Positions 45,601-58,105 of a stretch of 64,000 nucleotides of DNA are shown here, in pieces. The number at the start of each line of letters is the position of its first letter. The stretch's first letter is position 1. Source of the DNA: Phlebotomus papatasi (taxonomy: Eukaryota; Arthropoda; Insecta; Diptera; Psychodidae); contig NC_077222.1 of the NCBI RefSeq assembly GCF_024763615.1, positions 8,370,001 through 8,434,000 of the forward strand, given 5' to 3'. The position numbers were made by a program, and so were the translations under genes. The notes under the pieces are model-generated. The model saw only the letters and a program-made list of their open reading frames with translations, was not told the DNA's origin and did no database searches.

Positions 45601-46594
45601 ATTAAATCTCCACACTTTAATTGCTGATAGATTTCTTGCAAAATCAATGGATTTTTCGTACAGAAAGGTTCATTCTGACCTTCCCATTACTCCAATCTTA
45701 ATGCATTTTAAGATTTTGAGACAAATTGACATTTCGAAAAGCACCCAAAAACCCCCAAAGTGAAGCTTTTTATTTTCAGCATTGGCGCTGATGTCGCCTA
45801 ATCCCCGTAATTTCACTAGACCTCATGAATTTAGAAGATCAGCCTGATCCTCCAAATTATGGGCTGATCCGTGAGTGTACGACACCAATCCTCATTTTTC
45901 GGGCTGATCCCTAAGCCGATACCGGTGTCTTTTTTGGGCTTTAGATTGCTCTTCGTCTTTCCCATAAGTCGACCCAGGTAACTAAAATATGGTCTTAGTT
46001 TTTCTTCAAACCAATCTCCTTGTTTTTCAAACCGCGTTCAAGGGCTCTATTTAAATTTGAGTAGTCAATTATAGAGTAGTGTTACAGACATCCTTGCACC
46101 TATGCTCGCTGGAATGGAAGTCTTTTTACTTTAGGTTTACCGTCTTGAAGAGGGCTATGGGCATGTTTATTCTAGTCAATCAGTTTCCCGTTGGTCGACA
46201 AAAAATGCGTTTGAGGTTAGCCCTCCAAAGAGTGTCAAAGTGGACATTTTGTTCACACATACTAGTAACCTTAAAAAATACATAGTTTCTTTTCAATGTC
46301 AATTTTGAGGTCAACAGTATTAGCGTTTAAAAATGTTTCTTTGAAAATAAATCTAAAATATGATCCTAAAAAAAGGCGTTTTTAGAGGAGGAGAAGATCA
46401 GATATGGAGTGAAAGTAATATCATACTAGTTGCCTGTGTCAACTTATAGGGTACAAATATACCCCAAAAGCTTTTAGTTACTAAAATTAAATTAAAAATC
46501 AGTGAAAACAATTTACTAAAAAACCTTCTTAATTGATAACTTGAAAGTGATGATACTCTCCAACTCCGCATTTTATCTTATAATTCCTTTCTAG
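45601..46594. other. Unassigned sequence
   Basis: GGCTGATCC words recur between 45840 and 45915, perhaps remnants of family Q. Otherwise nothing recognised. Confidence 0.35.
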
Positions 46595-46704
46595 AGGACT
46601 CTACACACTAGAGGACCTTATGTCCATATTGAAGCAAATTCCTTACGCTTTTGTAGGAAAAAATCTTCAATATGGACATAAACTTCTCTTGTGTGTAGAC
46701 GCCG
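46595..46704. mobile_element. MITE family T, copy 2
   Basis: 110 bp. ACTCTACACACTAGAGGACC, TATGTCCATATTGAAG and the mirrored CTTCAATATGGACATAAACT then TGTGTGTAGACGCC. Confidence 0.85.
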
Positions 46705-46909
46705 TAAGTGTGCCAAATTTCGGCATAGTTGCATGCAAGTGCAAAAATCTTAAGTTTCAAATGTAATATTTTCAAAACAAATTGATATTTTTTGTTAGTT
46801 CTTTTTAAGGAGTGTTGCTTGGCAACTTGCAAATAAATGATCATCTTTGTTATTTTTAAAACCATTCTTAAAACATTTTGATTTTTTTTAACTGCAAATG
46901 CAATTATTT

Positions 46910-47780
46910 ACTCTCTTTCTAAATACAATGTATGACAATTAGTAAATTCAACAAAATTTTCCATTTTCATGACTAGTAAGATGAAGAACTCGGCCAGTGC
47001 CTCATTCTTGCAAGCCAAACGATCCGCCTTTACATGGCAGGGGAAACTGTCTCCTAGCGATGAGGGAGATTGATAGGGTCAACTCTTTTGAGTCTTCTAT
47101 ATCTTGGAGCATCGGACAACCGCCTGGCTAACGGGTTAGGATGTATGGTGATCCTTGACTGATATCTGGTGCTTAGAGACGAGGTTTCATCATATGAGGG
47201 AACTTTCAACTCTCTCTCAATAATTTCGTTTCGAACGTACTAAGGGGCATTTGAAATTTTTCGTAACAGTTTGCATTGAAACCTTTGTAGAATACTTAAA
47301 TTTGACTTGCTAGCAGAATTCCATATCTGAACACCATACGTCCAGATTGGCTTAATTATTGCCTTGTAGACCAAGACTTTGGAGATAAGCTATAGCTTTG
47401 AATGTCGGTCAAGAAGCCAATGCATTTTAGATGTACGGATTTTGAGCTGGGGCAAATTAGACACAATGTGGTTCTTCCAAGTTAGTCGCCTATCCAAATG
47501 GATGCCAAGGTATTTGACATGATCTTGAGAAATTTTGTTCCCATTAAGGGTAATTGCGGGACAAGTTCACTTGTTTTGGGGTGAATGTGACGTGAGTGGA
47601 CTTTGACTCATTTACCCATATTCGGCAGCGTTGGAGCCATGCTTGTATTTCCAGGATATGATTCTGCAGTTCACGAGAGGCAGTATTGGGGTTCACGTAA
47701 GAGCAAAGGATAACATTTTGAAATGAATAAAAAAATGTAGACATAGCTTTGAGTAATATTTCGGCCACCTTGACTCTCAT
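46910..47780 (-). mobile_element. Jockey-clade LINE relic, RT C-terminal part
   Basis: Minus-strand translation across a few frameshifts and stops gives ILCSYVNPNTASRELQNHIL, then AWLQRCRIWVNESKSTHVTF, LNGNKISQDHVKYLGIHLDR, LTWKNHIV, VYKAIIKPIWTYGVQIWNSA, LQRFQCKLLRKISNAP, YVRNEIIERELKVPS and HPNPLARRLSDAPRYRRLKR. This order and wording is the distal reverse-transcriptase and C-terminal region of jockey-type non-LTR retrotransposons. The YADD box is decayed (FQNV before ILCSY). Endonuclease and the rest of RT are absent: a typical 5'-truncated, dead copy. The 3' limit is approximate. Confidence 0.9.
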
Positions 47781-48069
47781 AGTTCCTTGCCCTTCAGGAA
47801 TTCTTCCAAAGTCTTTTTCACATCATCTCGTTCATCGCAGCGACATGTTTTAGTTTTTTTTACATTGTGTAAAATCTCTAGAGTATGCAAAAACCAAAAA
47901 TTCATGGAAATTTCAGGAAGAAAGGTAGTGGCCGAAATTGCAAGCTGGCCGGAATTTGGTACACTTACCCAAGTTCAGTCGAGTAAGTACAAGTTTTCCT
48001 TGTGCAAAGAAAAAACGACCTTGCATTTGCATTAAAATTACAGAATAAATTAATGAACTATTGTAGTAA

Positions 48070-48106
48070 CTGAAGAAGGTCCACATCCGGTACCGAAAGC
48101 TTTGGG
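48070..48106 (+). repeat. Hammerhead-like CTGAAGA...GAAAG motif
   Basis: CTGAAGA, A, GGTCC, loop, GGTACC, GAAAGCTTTGGG: same arrangement as at 24855-24821 and 62620-62586 (minus). Possibly the terminus of a Penelope-like element; no RT frame is visible beside it. Confidence 0.4.
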
Positions 48107-50699
48107 AAAGATTTAAAAGATTAAAAAGGTGTTTTTCTTTTTGAGGTGATTTTGAATCCACTGACTATCATCGGAGAGCTCTCTATTTTTGCGTATTACG
48201 ACAGTCCTTATTTAATCAAATTTCAATCTCTCAGAAATCTGGGACTATCAGCAATGAATCCTTGTGTCCGAAATAGGAGGTCCACGAAGTTTCATTAAAA
48301 AATTCGATTTTGATTTGGAGGACTTTCGTTGTGAGTTATTTTTTCTGCCGTTTAATAATTTTGAGCAACACTGGATGCGTCTGTCTTTTGATAAGTCAGC
48401 TTTGGGTCATCGAGTGGGAATTTCAGAGTCAATATGACTTCAAATATTCTGTTTGATAACCCATTTATTATTTCTCAGTTTCCGTAATCCACTGTTATAA
48501 CGACTGTCAAATATTCATTTTTGGATCAATACGGACCCAGAAATAAGTATCTGGTAGTAATTTTCTCCTAAAACGCTACTTGGGTATTATACTATCCAAT
48601 GCATATGAAGTCCAAGTTATAAAATACATATCATATGCAATCGATTTCCGCCAATAATCCCATTTCAAATATCGAATAGTTATGGAAGTTTAATTTTCAT
48701 TTATTTTAAAATCGAGGGGACGTAAATTAGAAGCCGAAATGGAAGTAGTACTTGTATTGTATTCTGAATTAAATAGTAATTAGTCAGTGTATTTCGTATT
48801 TTCATCAAAGTGGTTTTAGGCTTTGAAATGCTAATATGTTAATACATATGAGTAATAATAGCGGTGGATTAGGAGGATGGAACTATTTGTGTAAGCATTC
48901 TCAACGCGTTTTCAAAAGTTATCTACCTCCTTGAATACACAAAATTACATTTCTAGAACACCTCAAGGGAAACTTTAAATCTAATAATGTTAAGAAAATT
49001 ACATACGTGATTGTACTTGATTAAGGAGGATTAATTTAAAAAGTTGAAAGCTCAATCTTTTTTTTTAAATAAAATAAATAAGTTTCTTTGAGTTATTCAA
49101 GTCAATTTATGGGTTTTTACTCTCAAGAGAAAGGAAAACTCTTCCTCCTCCTTCTTTTATGAAGATCATCAACGACGAGGATATGGAAATTTCAACAGTT
49201 ATTAACAAATAAGTTACTACACTATGAATGTACGTTGAAATATGCAATAATAGACAAATAAGTAAGTTGTTTGTTTTTGTAAAAGGCATATATTATATTT
49301 GCAAATTGTTTGCACACTTATTTATTGCTTTTTTTACCTGAAAATTCCACATATGTGGGAAAATGTGGGCGGAATTCGTTTTACAAGTAGTGGAATTGAA
49401 GATTAATCTGGTGACTGGAAATCATGCGGTGAAATTATTCCACAATGATTAAACACATGAATTTATGAAATGCTATATCATGCGCTATGTTTGTTTTAGT
49501 AATTAAACAATATTTTTTATCGTCGATGAAGACCATCGGAAAAAAAAATTTTGATTTGTGTACATATTTGTGCAATGGTAATTAATGATGGATATGCTAT
49601 GTGTTCATATAGCAGAAGCTAAAAACTCAATAAAAGTGTTCCGTTTGTGATTAACATGTAGCAGTTAATATGCGTTATGTACATATCGAGGTTCACTGAA
49701 GTGAGCAAATTATGATTTACCGTTGCCGCTCTTAAACATATTTGAAGTGGCCTCTGTTTGGTTTTCAAATTTTAATATGTTTAATGAATTTAATCTTTTG
49801 CGTACATTGAAATAGAGTCCACTTGATAATAATTCATATGTGACATTTTTTCTGTTGAAAAAATTACAATATTAAAATTTGGATTTCATGGCAAGATGTA
49901 ATGCATTTTTTTATTACTTCTTCTTTCTCATGTTGGTGCATTTATGAAAGGGAATTAATATTGCATTTTGTTTCTAGACAAATGTGGCAACAGATCATAT
50001 GGACAGTGGTTGAGGGAAATTCGCGGAGTGCTCGAATGTCGAATGCTTTGCGTTTTTTTGCGTGTTTCTAATAAATGAAGATACTATGTGGTTGGAATGC
50101 GGCTACCGCTGTCTTATATTAACCTATTACTTTATTAGGAAAACAGGAGAAAATGTTGTGACTTACTTGTCTCCTACCGCTGTTACCTATCTACCGTTAC
50201 TTAGGATCAGAAGCAAACACTCTTTTAATAAGCTAAAGGACATTCAAACCTTGAAAACCTAAATCGTAGAACGGGAGCTCTACGTTTAACATGATAAAAT
50301 AATTTTTAAAAATCTACAACAGCTTAAATAAAAATAAATAAATATATAAATAACAGATATTTGATCTAAGCACTTTTGACACTACCAGGAATGACACATC
50401 TAGGTTTCGACTAATTAACTATCATATACGGTTTTAACCGTTTTAGAGATTCATCTAACTAATATCTAAGACATGCTAGATATTTAATGGTCTTTTAAAT
50501 AAGTTCAATTTTAAATCTAAATTGATAAAGAAATTAAACATTTAAAAATTATTTCGAAAATAATGGAAGACCACTTTAGGTAAGAAAAGATTTTAAAATT
50601 TCTGGCACTTATAAACCCGTTCCAATTGGTTTTATATCGGTAAATAATTTATTATAAACCAATAAGCAACTTATGTTTGAAAATCAATTGTATTTGGGC
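48107..50699. other. No recognisable feature (2.6 kb)
   Basis: AT-rich intron DNA with short chance ORFs (up to 66 codons). No repeat I could place. Confidence 0.35.
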
Positions 50700-50772
50700 A
50701 ATCTTCAGGGTGGTTTATAAATCGGTTGTGAATCGGTATGTGGTAAATTATGCAAATGTGCTTTTAAGATAG
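50700..50772 (-). repeat. Tail fragment of the 45.1-kb SINE-like unit
   Basis: GTGGTTTATAAATCGGTTGT, then GAATCGGTATGTGGTAAATT and ATGCAAATGTGCTTTTA parallel 45105-45175. No tRNA-like head. Confidence 0.55.
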
Positions 50773-50915
50773 TACAGGGTGGCTGAAAAACATGTAAAAA
50801 ATTAAGGCGCTGAATTATCCTCATTTTTTGTTTATACTTTTTTGAAATAAAGACAAAATGGTAGTAAATATATCAAAATTTTAGAATGTTATCAGTTTGG
50901 TTCAATACGATCTTA

Positions 50916-51119
50916 TACGGGCTTCAAACCTAAGGCTTAGTCATATGGCTTAACTTCTCTAATATCTTATCAGTCAATATTTTTTGGGAAAAATTTGACT
51001 TAGAATTGGATTGTTAAAGTCTAAGTACCAATTAGATTTTGAAAAATCAATAAAATCGGTTGCTGTTTAAGGCTTTGAGATCCTCGAGAACTGGGCAAAT
51101 CTCTAGTTTGAAGACGGTC
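50916..51119 (-). mobile_element. MITE family A, copy 7 (complete)
   Basis: 204 bp, reverse orientation. TACGGGCTTCAAACCTAAGG and CTCTAGTTTGAAGACGGTC ends, TTA on both sides (50913-50915 and 51120-51122). Confidence 0.9.
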
Positions 51120-51124
51120 TTACT

Positions 51125-52140
51125 TTGACTTAACTATAGTCTTAAGTCTGTCGGAAAATACATCGCAGTTTGTGAGAATGCCAACCTTCGGAATGCCCTT
51201 CCATTTATGACCAAGAACAAAGACCATCTTCAGCACATCGACACTTCGTTACTTTTTAGTCCTATCCTTGATCAAAAAAATGTCTCTTTTGGAGAAGTCA
51301 AGCGGTTTAGCCTCCGGGATCATTTCAGGTCATTGTGCTCTAAAATTGAAAAACGAAACATTGTTTTTTATACAATCTAGTTTGGCGCGTGATTTCTGCG
51401 ACGGTCCCGAGTCTTGTTCGAACTTTCAGAATCGTTTACTGAAATTTTTGTATGCCTACGGCTTCAGGGGCCTTCCTCGACAATTTCCAGATACACATTG
51501 GCATTCGTATTGACGCTGCAGCCCAAAAAAACCCAGTAAAAATCGATAATTTGCCATCATGACGGTCTTTGACTTCTGGTGACCATTCCAATGTCCAAAT
51601 TATCGTAAGATTTTCCCTTCAGGTAGAAACAATTATATAGGAAAATTTTTCTCATTAAAAAGAACCATATTCTGCAACTGGTCTTAAACGTGCAAGTTAC
51701 CGTACGTACTTCATCGCTCTATCAAGTGTAATTTTTTTGAGGATCGATAAAGTCTTTTCGTTTTAGGATTTTTTAAAGCTTCACATGGAGGTCCTTTTAA
51801 AATTTTTGTTTAATAATTGTTTGCGATATAGGCATCTCACGGACCATTTGTTTGCAGATATGATGTAAATTTTGTTCAATTTGTTCCTCTATCTTAAGGA
51901 TAATGTTAACGATGAAGCAAATCTTTTTAGAGCTCCATTAAAGCATTTTACAATGCTACAAGTATCCTTGTACCAAGATATATATCGCAAAATGAAAAGT
52001 TTAGTTACTTATAAGTTTTGAATAGTCCTAACATTAGCTATTTCCTTGGGGCAGAAACGGTGCATTTAAGTGAAAATGTTGTTTTTTTCTAAATATTTAG
52101 TTCTTTGTACCGGGCCCAAAACCAACGGTCATGCCTATTG
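51125..52140 (-). pseudogene. Decayed mariner/Tc1-type transposase
   Basis: Minus strand, many frameshifts and stops. From the N-terminal side: GSV-like linker and helix-turn-helix remains near 51990-51830 (SANKWSVR reading), then FFLMRKIF where the family has FTDEKIF, NTNANVYLEIVEE, PLKPWAYKNFS, FEQDSGPSQKSRAKLDCIKN (family FQQDSAPSHKS), NNVSFFNF, PLDFSKRDIF (family NPLDFSIW) and IPKVGILTNCDVFSDRLKT. The order matches the DD(E/D) transposase of the mariner/Tc1 group, nearer to mariner. The first catalytic Asp reads Met; the element cannot be active. Terminal repeats were not found. MITE A7 lies directly to its left. Confidence 0.8.
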
Positions 52141-52954
52141 TGCGATTGAGATCCCTATTGCACCAGTAATATAGTAAAACCGTTTTCACAAGTTTTTCGT
52201 GCTTACGCAGCTGCACCCTCAATTTTACTGAACAAATTTAATGCTTTATAAACAAAAGCCTGAAGGTCTTTAAATGGCCGGCAGTTCTCTAGAACAAGTA
52301 AAGTTTGCGGAATCAATACCAGAGGCGCTATAGTTTAGAATATTTTAGAAAACATAGAAATATTGGTTTGTTTGTCAGCAACTTAGAACGAAGATATCTT
52401 AAGAACTAAATTATATTATGTCCCGGAATTAAACACTTCAGGATTAAGCACCTGACGGAATTATGCACATATGCGAGTTTGCCTACCATTGGGAATCAAT
52501 TTATGAAATTATTCTTGAAATACGCCTGAATCTATACTACTTTGCGGACGCGGGAAATTTGGAAACACTGCTTCTTTTCTAGAATAATACTTTAGTTTCT
52601 TTTATAAAGTAAAATTTTTAAGTATTCTAACCATTTATTGAAGAACTCTGGCCAAAAAGTACTGTTTGTTAATAACAGTTGAATCTTTTTGTTTTGACTA
52701 CTTTTACTCCGCGCGAAATTCGTTCTACGGCCGATTTATTCAAAAGAAAGCCCCTGCGTATATGCAAATTTTCTCGATCGTAATGCTATTTCGCACGTTT
52801 TTATCGATCCCGAAAATGTGCATAATCCCGGGACTGTGTGTATTGTTTCAGATTTTCTTCTTTGCATTTGATAGAGAAAGTTAGTGGTCATGTATACCGT
52901 AGCTTATGATCACATTGCTGTACGGAGTTGATTTTTAAGCTCTGCTGTTCGTAG
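52141..52954. other. No recognisable feature
   Basis: A 72-codon frame at 52666-52884 (+) has no recognisable motif; otherwise AT-rich. Confidence 0.35.
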
Positions 52955-53075
52955 GCTTTTCTTGAATTCTAGTACTTAAATATTTAAGTGTTAAACCGTA
53001 TTTAAGTGTTAAAATTAAAGAAAAGCTTACAAATAGTGGGGTGGAAAAGTCGCTCCGGAGGGCAAAGTTACCTGC
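52955..53075. repeat. Inverted-repeat element AA, copy 2
   Basis: GGCTTTTCTTGAATTCTAGT and its counterpart TTAAAATTAAAGAAAAGCTT pair around TTTAAGTGTTAAA repeats. GGGCAAAGTTACC follows, the complement of the copy-1 flank. Confidence 0.55.
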
Positions 53076-53080
53076 ATTTC

Positions 53081-53290
53081 AGGCCCAAATAGATTCAGAT
53101 TGGTCCTCGGGAATACTTGTTTTGTAGCATTTGGCAATTAAGATTTATCCCAAACGGTTATACACTCTGTAAGAGCTTTGGATCATCGATTAGAAGTCCT
53201 TGGAATGGATTTGCTTTACTTAATGCATTACTGTCAAATTTTACATGCTAAATACTCTCGAGGATCAGTCTGAGTCTATTTGAGCCTTTA
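53081..53290. mobile_element. MITE family Q, copy 1
   Basis: 210 bp. CAAATAGATTCAGATTGGTC at the left and GATCAGTCTGAGTCTATTTG at the right; GGATCATCGATTAGAAGTCC in the centre, identical to Q2. Confidence 0.85.
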
Positions 53291-53302
53291 CCGGTACCCT
53301 TA

Positions 53303-53691
53303 TAGGGTGGTGTCATCACTTCTCGCCAGTGACCCACTTCTCGCCACCTATAGTTAAATCGAAGAAAAATCATATAATACGAGTAATAAGAAGGATACCA
53401 GGAAGAAAAAGCAACGCTGAATATATTTTTTAATAATATTGTCCAAAATAATTGAGTTTGGGACTTTTCAAGTAGGTGACGAGAAGTGATTATTTTTGAG
53501 TTTTTAACAAAAATGTTTTTTTTAAGTAATCCACCGTTAAATTGAGGGACTATTAGTCTGATATATTATAGACAACATATCTAAGAAACTTTGTGTCAAA
53601 TTTAAGTTACTTTATAATAAGGGTTTAAAAATTATAATTAAATTAATTTCAGTTTTTCCTGAAAGTGGCGATAAGTGGTTATTCCACCATA
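53303..53691. mobile_element. MITE-like element X
   Basis: 389 bp. TAGGGTGGTGTCATCACTTC then TCGCCA at the left; GTGGCGATAAGTGGTTATTC then CACCATA at the right. ACTTCTCGCCA is repeated inside. Bounded by TA. Confidence 0.65.
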
Positions 53692-55314
53692 AATCCTACA
53701 TTTCGGCAAATATTATCCCGGTCGATGATTAAAGCATAATTTGATGATCTGAGAACCTCCCTAAAATTAGTTCACTTGAAAAGTTGATTATAGTACAATA
53801 TGTTCCACTGTCTCAAGAGTTCGAGCAAGAAAATGCATCTTTTATGGAAGTTTTGTTGTCATATTTTTGATGAGATGCAAAATTGTACAATCATTTGGAA
53901 AAATGTAGTTTTTTAATGTACGAGATTGTAGTTTTTAAAATGATATTCAAATGATGTTTGTGAAAGAAAGTAATAAAGTGCATTTTTTCTGTTATTAGAA
54001 TTCTCATACATTTTTTTGAAGAGTTCATAAGATTTTTGACAGATTACAGGAATTTTGTAAGATTTTTATTAATATTCGCTCTAAGATCTTTTCTAAGGTG
54101 GGAGTTAGAAAGAATTTTAATGCAATAAGGGTATAGCTATGCGTGAATTCCATTTGCATCTTTGAGACATTTGAAACACTCGTTTTAGTAAGAGATACTG
54201 CGCTCATAATCCTCTGTGATATATTGAGAAGATGAAGCCACATTATGTGCATATAAAACATTATCAGGAAATTGATTTTAAACAACATTCTGTGAAGGTT
54301 TTTTTTCTCAATGTTCACAAAACTTGAATTAAATACTTCCCCAAGTGTACAACGGAATACCTGAAGAAAACTATCACTTTCTTTTCTGATTGAGGGTCAT
54401 CTGCTTGTATCTTTTCTCTTCTTCTCAATAAATTTATGACACGATTTCGGTTTCACTCAACTTTTCTTGAATCTACCGCAAACACAATTTTTTTTCTTCT
54501 TGTGGTCGTGTGAAACGCCAATTTTGATTATTTAATTGAACACATTTACTTGCTGCGGCAACCAATTTCTTCACAACATCACTTGTGCTCCAACATACCA
54601 TGAAATCCCATGTGGGACCATGGTGAGAATAGTGCTGTGAAGATGTCCAAGAAATTTACATACAAACGAAAATATATATGTAAATGATACATTGCAGTAT
54701 TTACCAAGTCAGTGAACAAGTCAGTAGAGTGAAAGGATGGCACATGATGCGTCAGGCCAGAAATTTTTCGCACTTTCGGACTGCAGAATTGAAAGATCAG
54801 CAAAAGCAAAATGCTTTCTGAAGTGCGATGATGATTGGCAAAAATTAATTTATCATCACCATTTGGGCTCATTTTAATTCCATTTAATAGAGCCTTGAGT
54901 GGTTGACAACGAGACAGTTTGAGAGTTACAAAATAACCCATGTCCTATTCAATTTAAGCTCATGGACCACATGTCACGGCTTTTAATATGTTTATTAAGT
55001 CTGACACAGATTTAAGCAATGAATGTCTAGTAGTTGAGTATGTTGTCCTAAATGAGCTTTCTAGCCACATGGATATATTCGATATACTCTATTTAATGCA
55101 AAATATCGTGATATTATTACTTGAACTATCGTAGAGACACATTAACGGATTAACGGACATTTTACTGTCGTAAGTTTTTGATTTCGCTGTCTATAAGTAT
55201 CTTCAACTATTCAGGGAGGCTGTATTGTGTTGATTTTTAAGGTCAAATAGCAGCACTAATAAGATGAGGCAGTGTACAATGAAGCAGTAAAAGGTTAAAC
55301 TAGAGTAGGGTAAG
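53692..55314. other. No recognisable feature (1.6 kb)
   Basis: Contains the longest minus-strand frames of this part (97 and 120 codons at 54025-54318 and 54579-54941). Neither peptide has a recognisable domain and neither is flanked by convincing splice sites. Confidence 0.35.
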
Positions 55315-55505
55315 GGGCCAAATAGACTCAGGCTGATCCTCGAAAATATTTAGCTTGTAAAATTTGACAGTAAAGATTTATCCCAAACTGTCATACACTG
55401 GGGGCTTTGGATCATCGATTAGAAGTCCTTTGCATAAATTTCCTTTACTGTCAAATTTTACAGGCTAAATATTTTCGAGGATCAGCTTGAGTCTATTTAG
55501 GCCCT
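55315..55505. mobile_element. MITE family Q, copy 2 (complete)
   Basis: 191 bp with inverted repeats of about 55 bp. AAATAGACTCAGGCTGATCC, TCGAAAATATTTAGC and AAAATTTGACAGTAAAG are mirrored at the right. Confidence 0.9.
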
Positions 55506-55509
55506 AAGA

Positions 55510-55718
55510 TAGGGTAATTCGGAATGATATCTATTTTGGAATTTTGAAATTATCTCACTATTTCAATTGGTCAAAGAGAAAAAGAAAACCACAAAGAGGT
55601 ACAAGACTTTATGGTCGAGAGTACTTCTCCGTTGTTTTTTACTTTTGCCATCTAATACTTTTAGGAAATCGCAAAGTTCCAAATTAGACATGATTCCAAA
55701 TTACCCCATTTTACCCTA
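55510..55718. mobile_element. MITE family G
   Basis: 209 bp. TAGGGTAATTCGGAATGATA at the left; inverted right end TAGGGTAAAATGGGGTAATT then TGGAATCATGTC. TA on both sides. Abuts Q2. Confidence 0.82.
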
Positions 55719-55789
55719 GGATTGAAAGAACAACTTTCCCGCAGAATTGATTTTGGCAGTTTTGTCGAAATAATGATATTTATTTAATA

Positions 55790-55989
55790 TAGAGGGAAGT
55801 GGGGTATCTTTCAACTGGGGCACTTTTAAAATAGGCTTTTTCTCCTATTTTTAAATAAGACTGAGCTTTATCTTAATGTAATTTAGTGTGACACTTGGTT
55901 TATGGAGCTAAATAGTAAGGATCAGTTCCATTTAAAAATTGAAGAAAAAAGCTAAATTTCAAAAATTCAAAGGTGCCCTACTTTCCTCG
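55790..55989. mobile_element. MITE family D, copy 2
   Basis: 200 bp. TAGAGGGAAGTGGGGTATCT and CAAAGGTGCCCTACTTTCCT ends. Shares GGAGCTAAAT and TTTAAAAATNG interior blocks with D1. Confidence 0.8.
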
Positions 55990-57268
55990 GCGTTTATACT
56001 TAAGCTACCTGTTTCCTTGAAAGAAAGGTCTTCAAATTTCATATAGCAAAGTATACCAGTGAGTCACGAGACAAGTTTTTAGAGTTCTAATATGTGTTCC
56101 TTTCACTCGGTAATAAAAAATTAAAAGCAGTCAATCATGAAAGCTCTGTAAAAGGGAAATTAAGAATTTTTACTGCCAGAACTCAAAGAGAGAGCAATAT
56201 ATTCTATAATCCACTTTTGCAACTTGTAGCGCAAACGGTAAGAGATATCGACTTCCCGTTTAAGGTAACCCTCTCATAAGCGAACATTGCAAGCCCAGAT
56301 GGGGCTTACCTAAATAGAATTAATAACTTTTAGATGGAAAATGGGGAACTGAGGCTGTCACCCTCATTTCAACTTCCTGTGAACTGTCCACGGCGACTGA
56401 TCCTCACTCACTCAAGTACTGCTGTTAATTGCCAAGAGCAACAAAAGCACCACATAACAACCTTCAGTACCCGCCTTGAGATGGTAGGGTTTGGGCGTGT
56501 CAAAGGAATGAAAAATTTGTATTGGTGGGATACAACCGACGACAGGGTTGACAAGTGTCGAATAGGTCGTACGCTCTACAATATTATTTCCTGTTTTTTT
56601 TTAACCTTTTCCTCCAGTCTGTCCTGTCCATTTCCAAAATATTTACTTTTCTTTAATTTCCCTTAATTTGTTTCAATTTTCAGTTTTAGAATGGTTTTCT
56701 ATAAATATTCGTAAACTAATTTAAATTTTAAGAAATCGGTATGAACCGAAGAACAGTGCTAAAAGATAATTTACCGAGAGCTTTATTTTGTAAGTTAGAG
56801 CATTCTGCAAAACTTTGCCATCTCTTTTTTTAGTTCATTTGGAATTATTTTATGTGATAAATTAGATATATAAAATGGCACAAGTTTTGCAATTATTCTA
56901 GATTTTGACTGATCAAAATTTGAGAATTTACTGCTCATTTTAATTATTTTTTTTTTAAATTTTTATTTGAGTGATGCTTATAAGACGGCAATGGACGTTA
57001 TAATCTAACGTATTTTTTCAAATTCTTTTATGATCTTATTCATATGAAACATTGTGGTTGAATGAATTGGGATATAACAATTTAATATGCAATTTATTTA
57101 AAACGAACTGTGCAATTAGTTTGCTATAACAGAAACACTTTTGAGTTATTTGGTAATATTATTATTTTATTGTTACCCCCTCTACCAAATACCTTTGCCA
57201 AAGATCTTAGGCTTTGGAGCCTATTTTGACCAAAATCTAATGTATGAGATTCTTTATAAAATTACATA
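55990..57268. other. Unassigned; GC-richer patch 56330-56580
   Basis: A 110-codon frame (56334-56666) overlaps the patch but its peptide has no domain I recognise. It could be a fragment of an unknown repeat. The rest is AT-rich. Confidence 0.3.
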
Positions 57269-57778
57269 CAGTGGCGGTCAAAATAATAGAATCAGCTCCG
57301 CAAAGACCACTATTTTACCTTTAGGCTTTTTGTTTATTCCAATTCGTTGAAATAATTTTGATATAGAAATGTTCAAATAATTACCTTGCGTCAAATAAGT
57401 ATTGTTTTGGCTGCTAGAGGTTTCTCTTTTTCACAGAATAGATCAATAATGAAATTTTGTTTGAACAACACGATAGGACCACTTTCATTTAAATTAAAGA
57501 ATGTAGTCTATTAATCGAATAAGTTTAAATAAAGCCATATTTAGAAACCATAAATGACAGTTTTCCAATTTTTTTGGCCGAATTGAATTTCACTATTGAC
57601 GTATTCTGTGTAAAATAGAGACCTCTAGCTGCCAAAACAATCCTTATTCTATGCTTCTAATAATTTGAAGGCTACAACTTCAGAATTATATCAACAAATT
57701 GAGAAAAAATTGGAAAAAATACAAAAGTTAAAAAAATATAAGCTTTGCAAAGTGATTCTATTATTTTGGCCGCCACTG
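57269..57778. mobile_element. Tc1-like foldback MITE K (510 bp)
   Basis: CAGTGGCGGTCAAAATAATA at the left and TATTATTTTGGCCGCCACTG at the right (about 40 bp with the next bases), typical of Tc1-like termini. TA precedes the left end. A second inner inverted pair is TTGTTTTGGCTGCTAGAGGT / ACCTCTAGCTGCCAAAACAA. No transposase frame. Confidence 0.88.
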
Positions 57779-57837
57779 TTTATGTTTAAAAAAATCAAAT
57801 AATCAAATCGATAAAATTACCTTGTCCATTATCTGGT

Positions 57838-57857
57838 AAAAATAAATAAATAAATAA

Positions 57858-57912
<55 letters not shown>

Positions 57913-57946
57913 ATAGATAAATAAATAAATAAAAAAATAAATTTTT
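57838..57946. repeat. (AAAT)n microsatellite
   Basis: About 109 bp of nearly pure AAAT repeats with a few slips (one AAT, one GATA). Confidence 0.98.
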
Positions 57947-58105
57947 CGGAATTATCCATATTTGAACACTTTTTGTGTTCAAAAGAACCTACTTCCTTAT
58001 TCCACCTTAAATTCTTTACATTTAGATAAATTGTAACGTAAATTTTTGCATGTTATTATGAGTTTTCTAAATAAGTTTAAAGACAATAAATAATTCTCAT
58101 CTTTT

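Noticed and set aside
54579..54941. 120-codon minus-strand open frame
   Set aside because: No recognisable domain, codon pattern not distinctive, and no splice or promoter signals; may be chance.
56334..56666. 110-codon open frame in a GC-richer patch
   Set aside because: No known motif; kept only as unassigned sequence.
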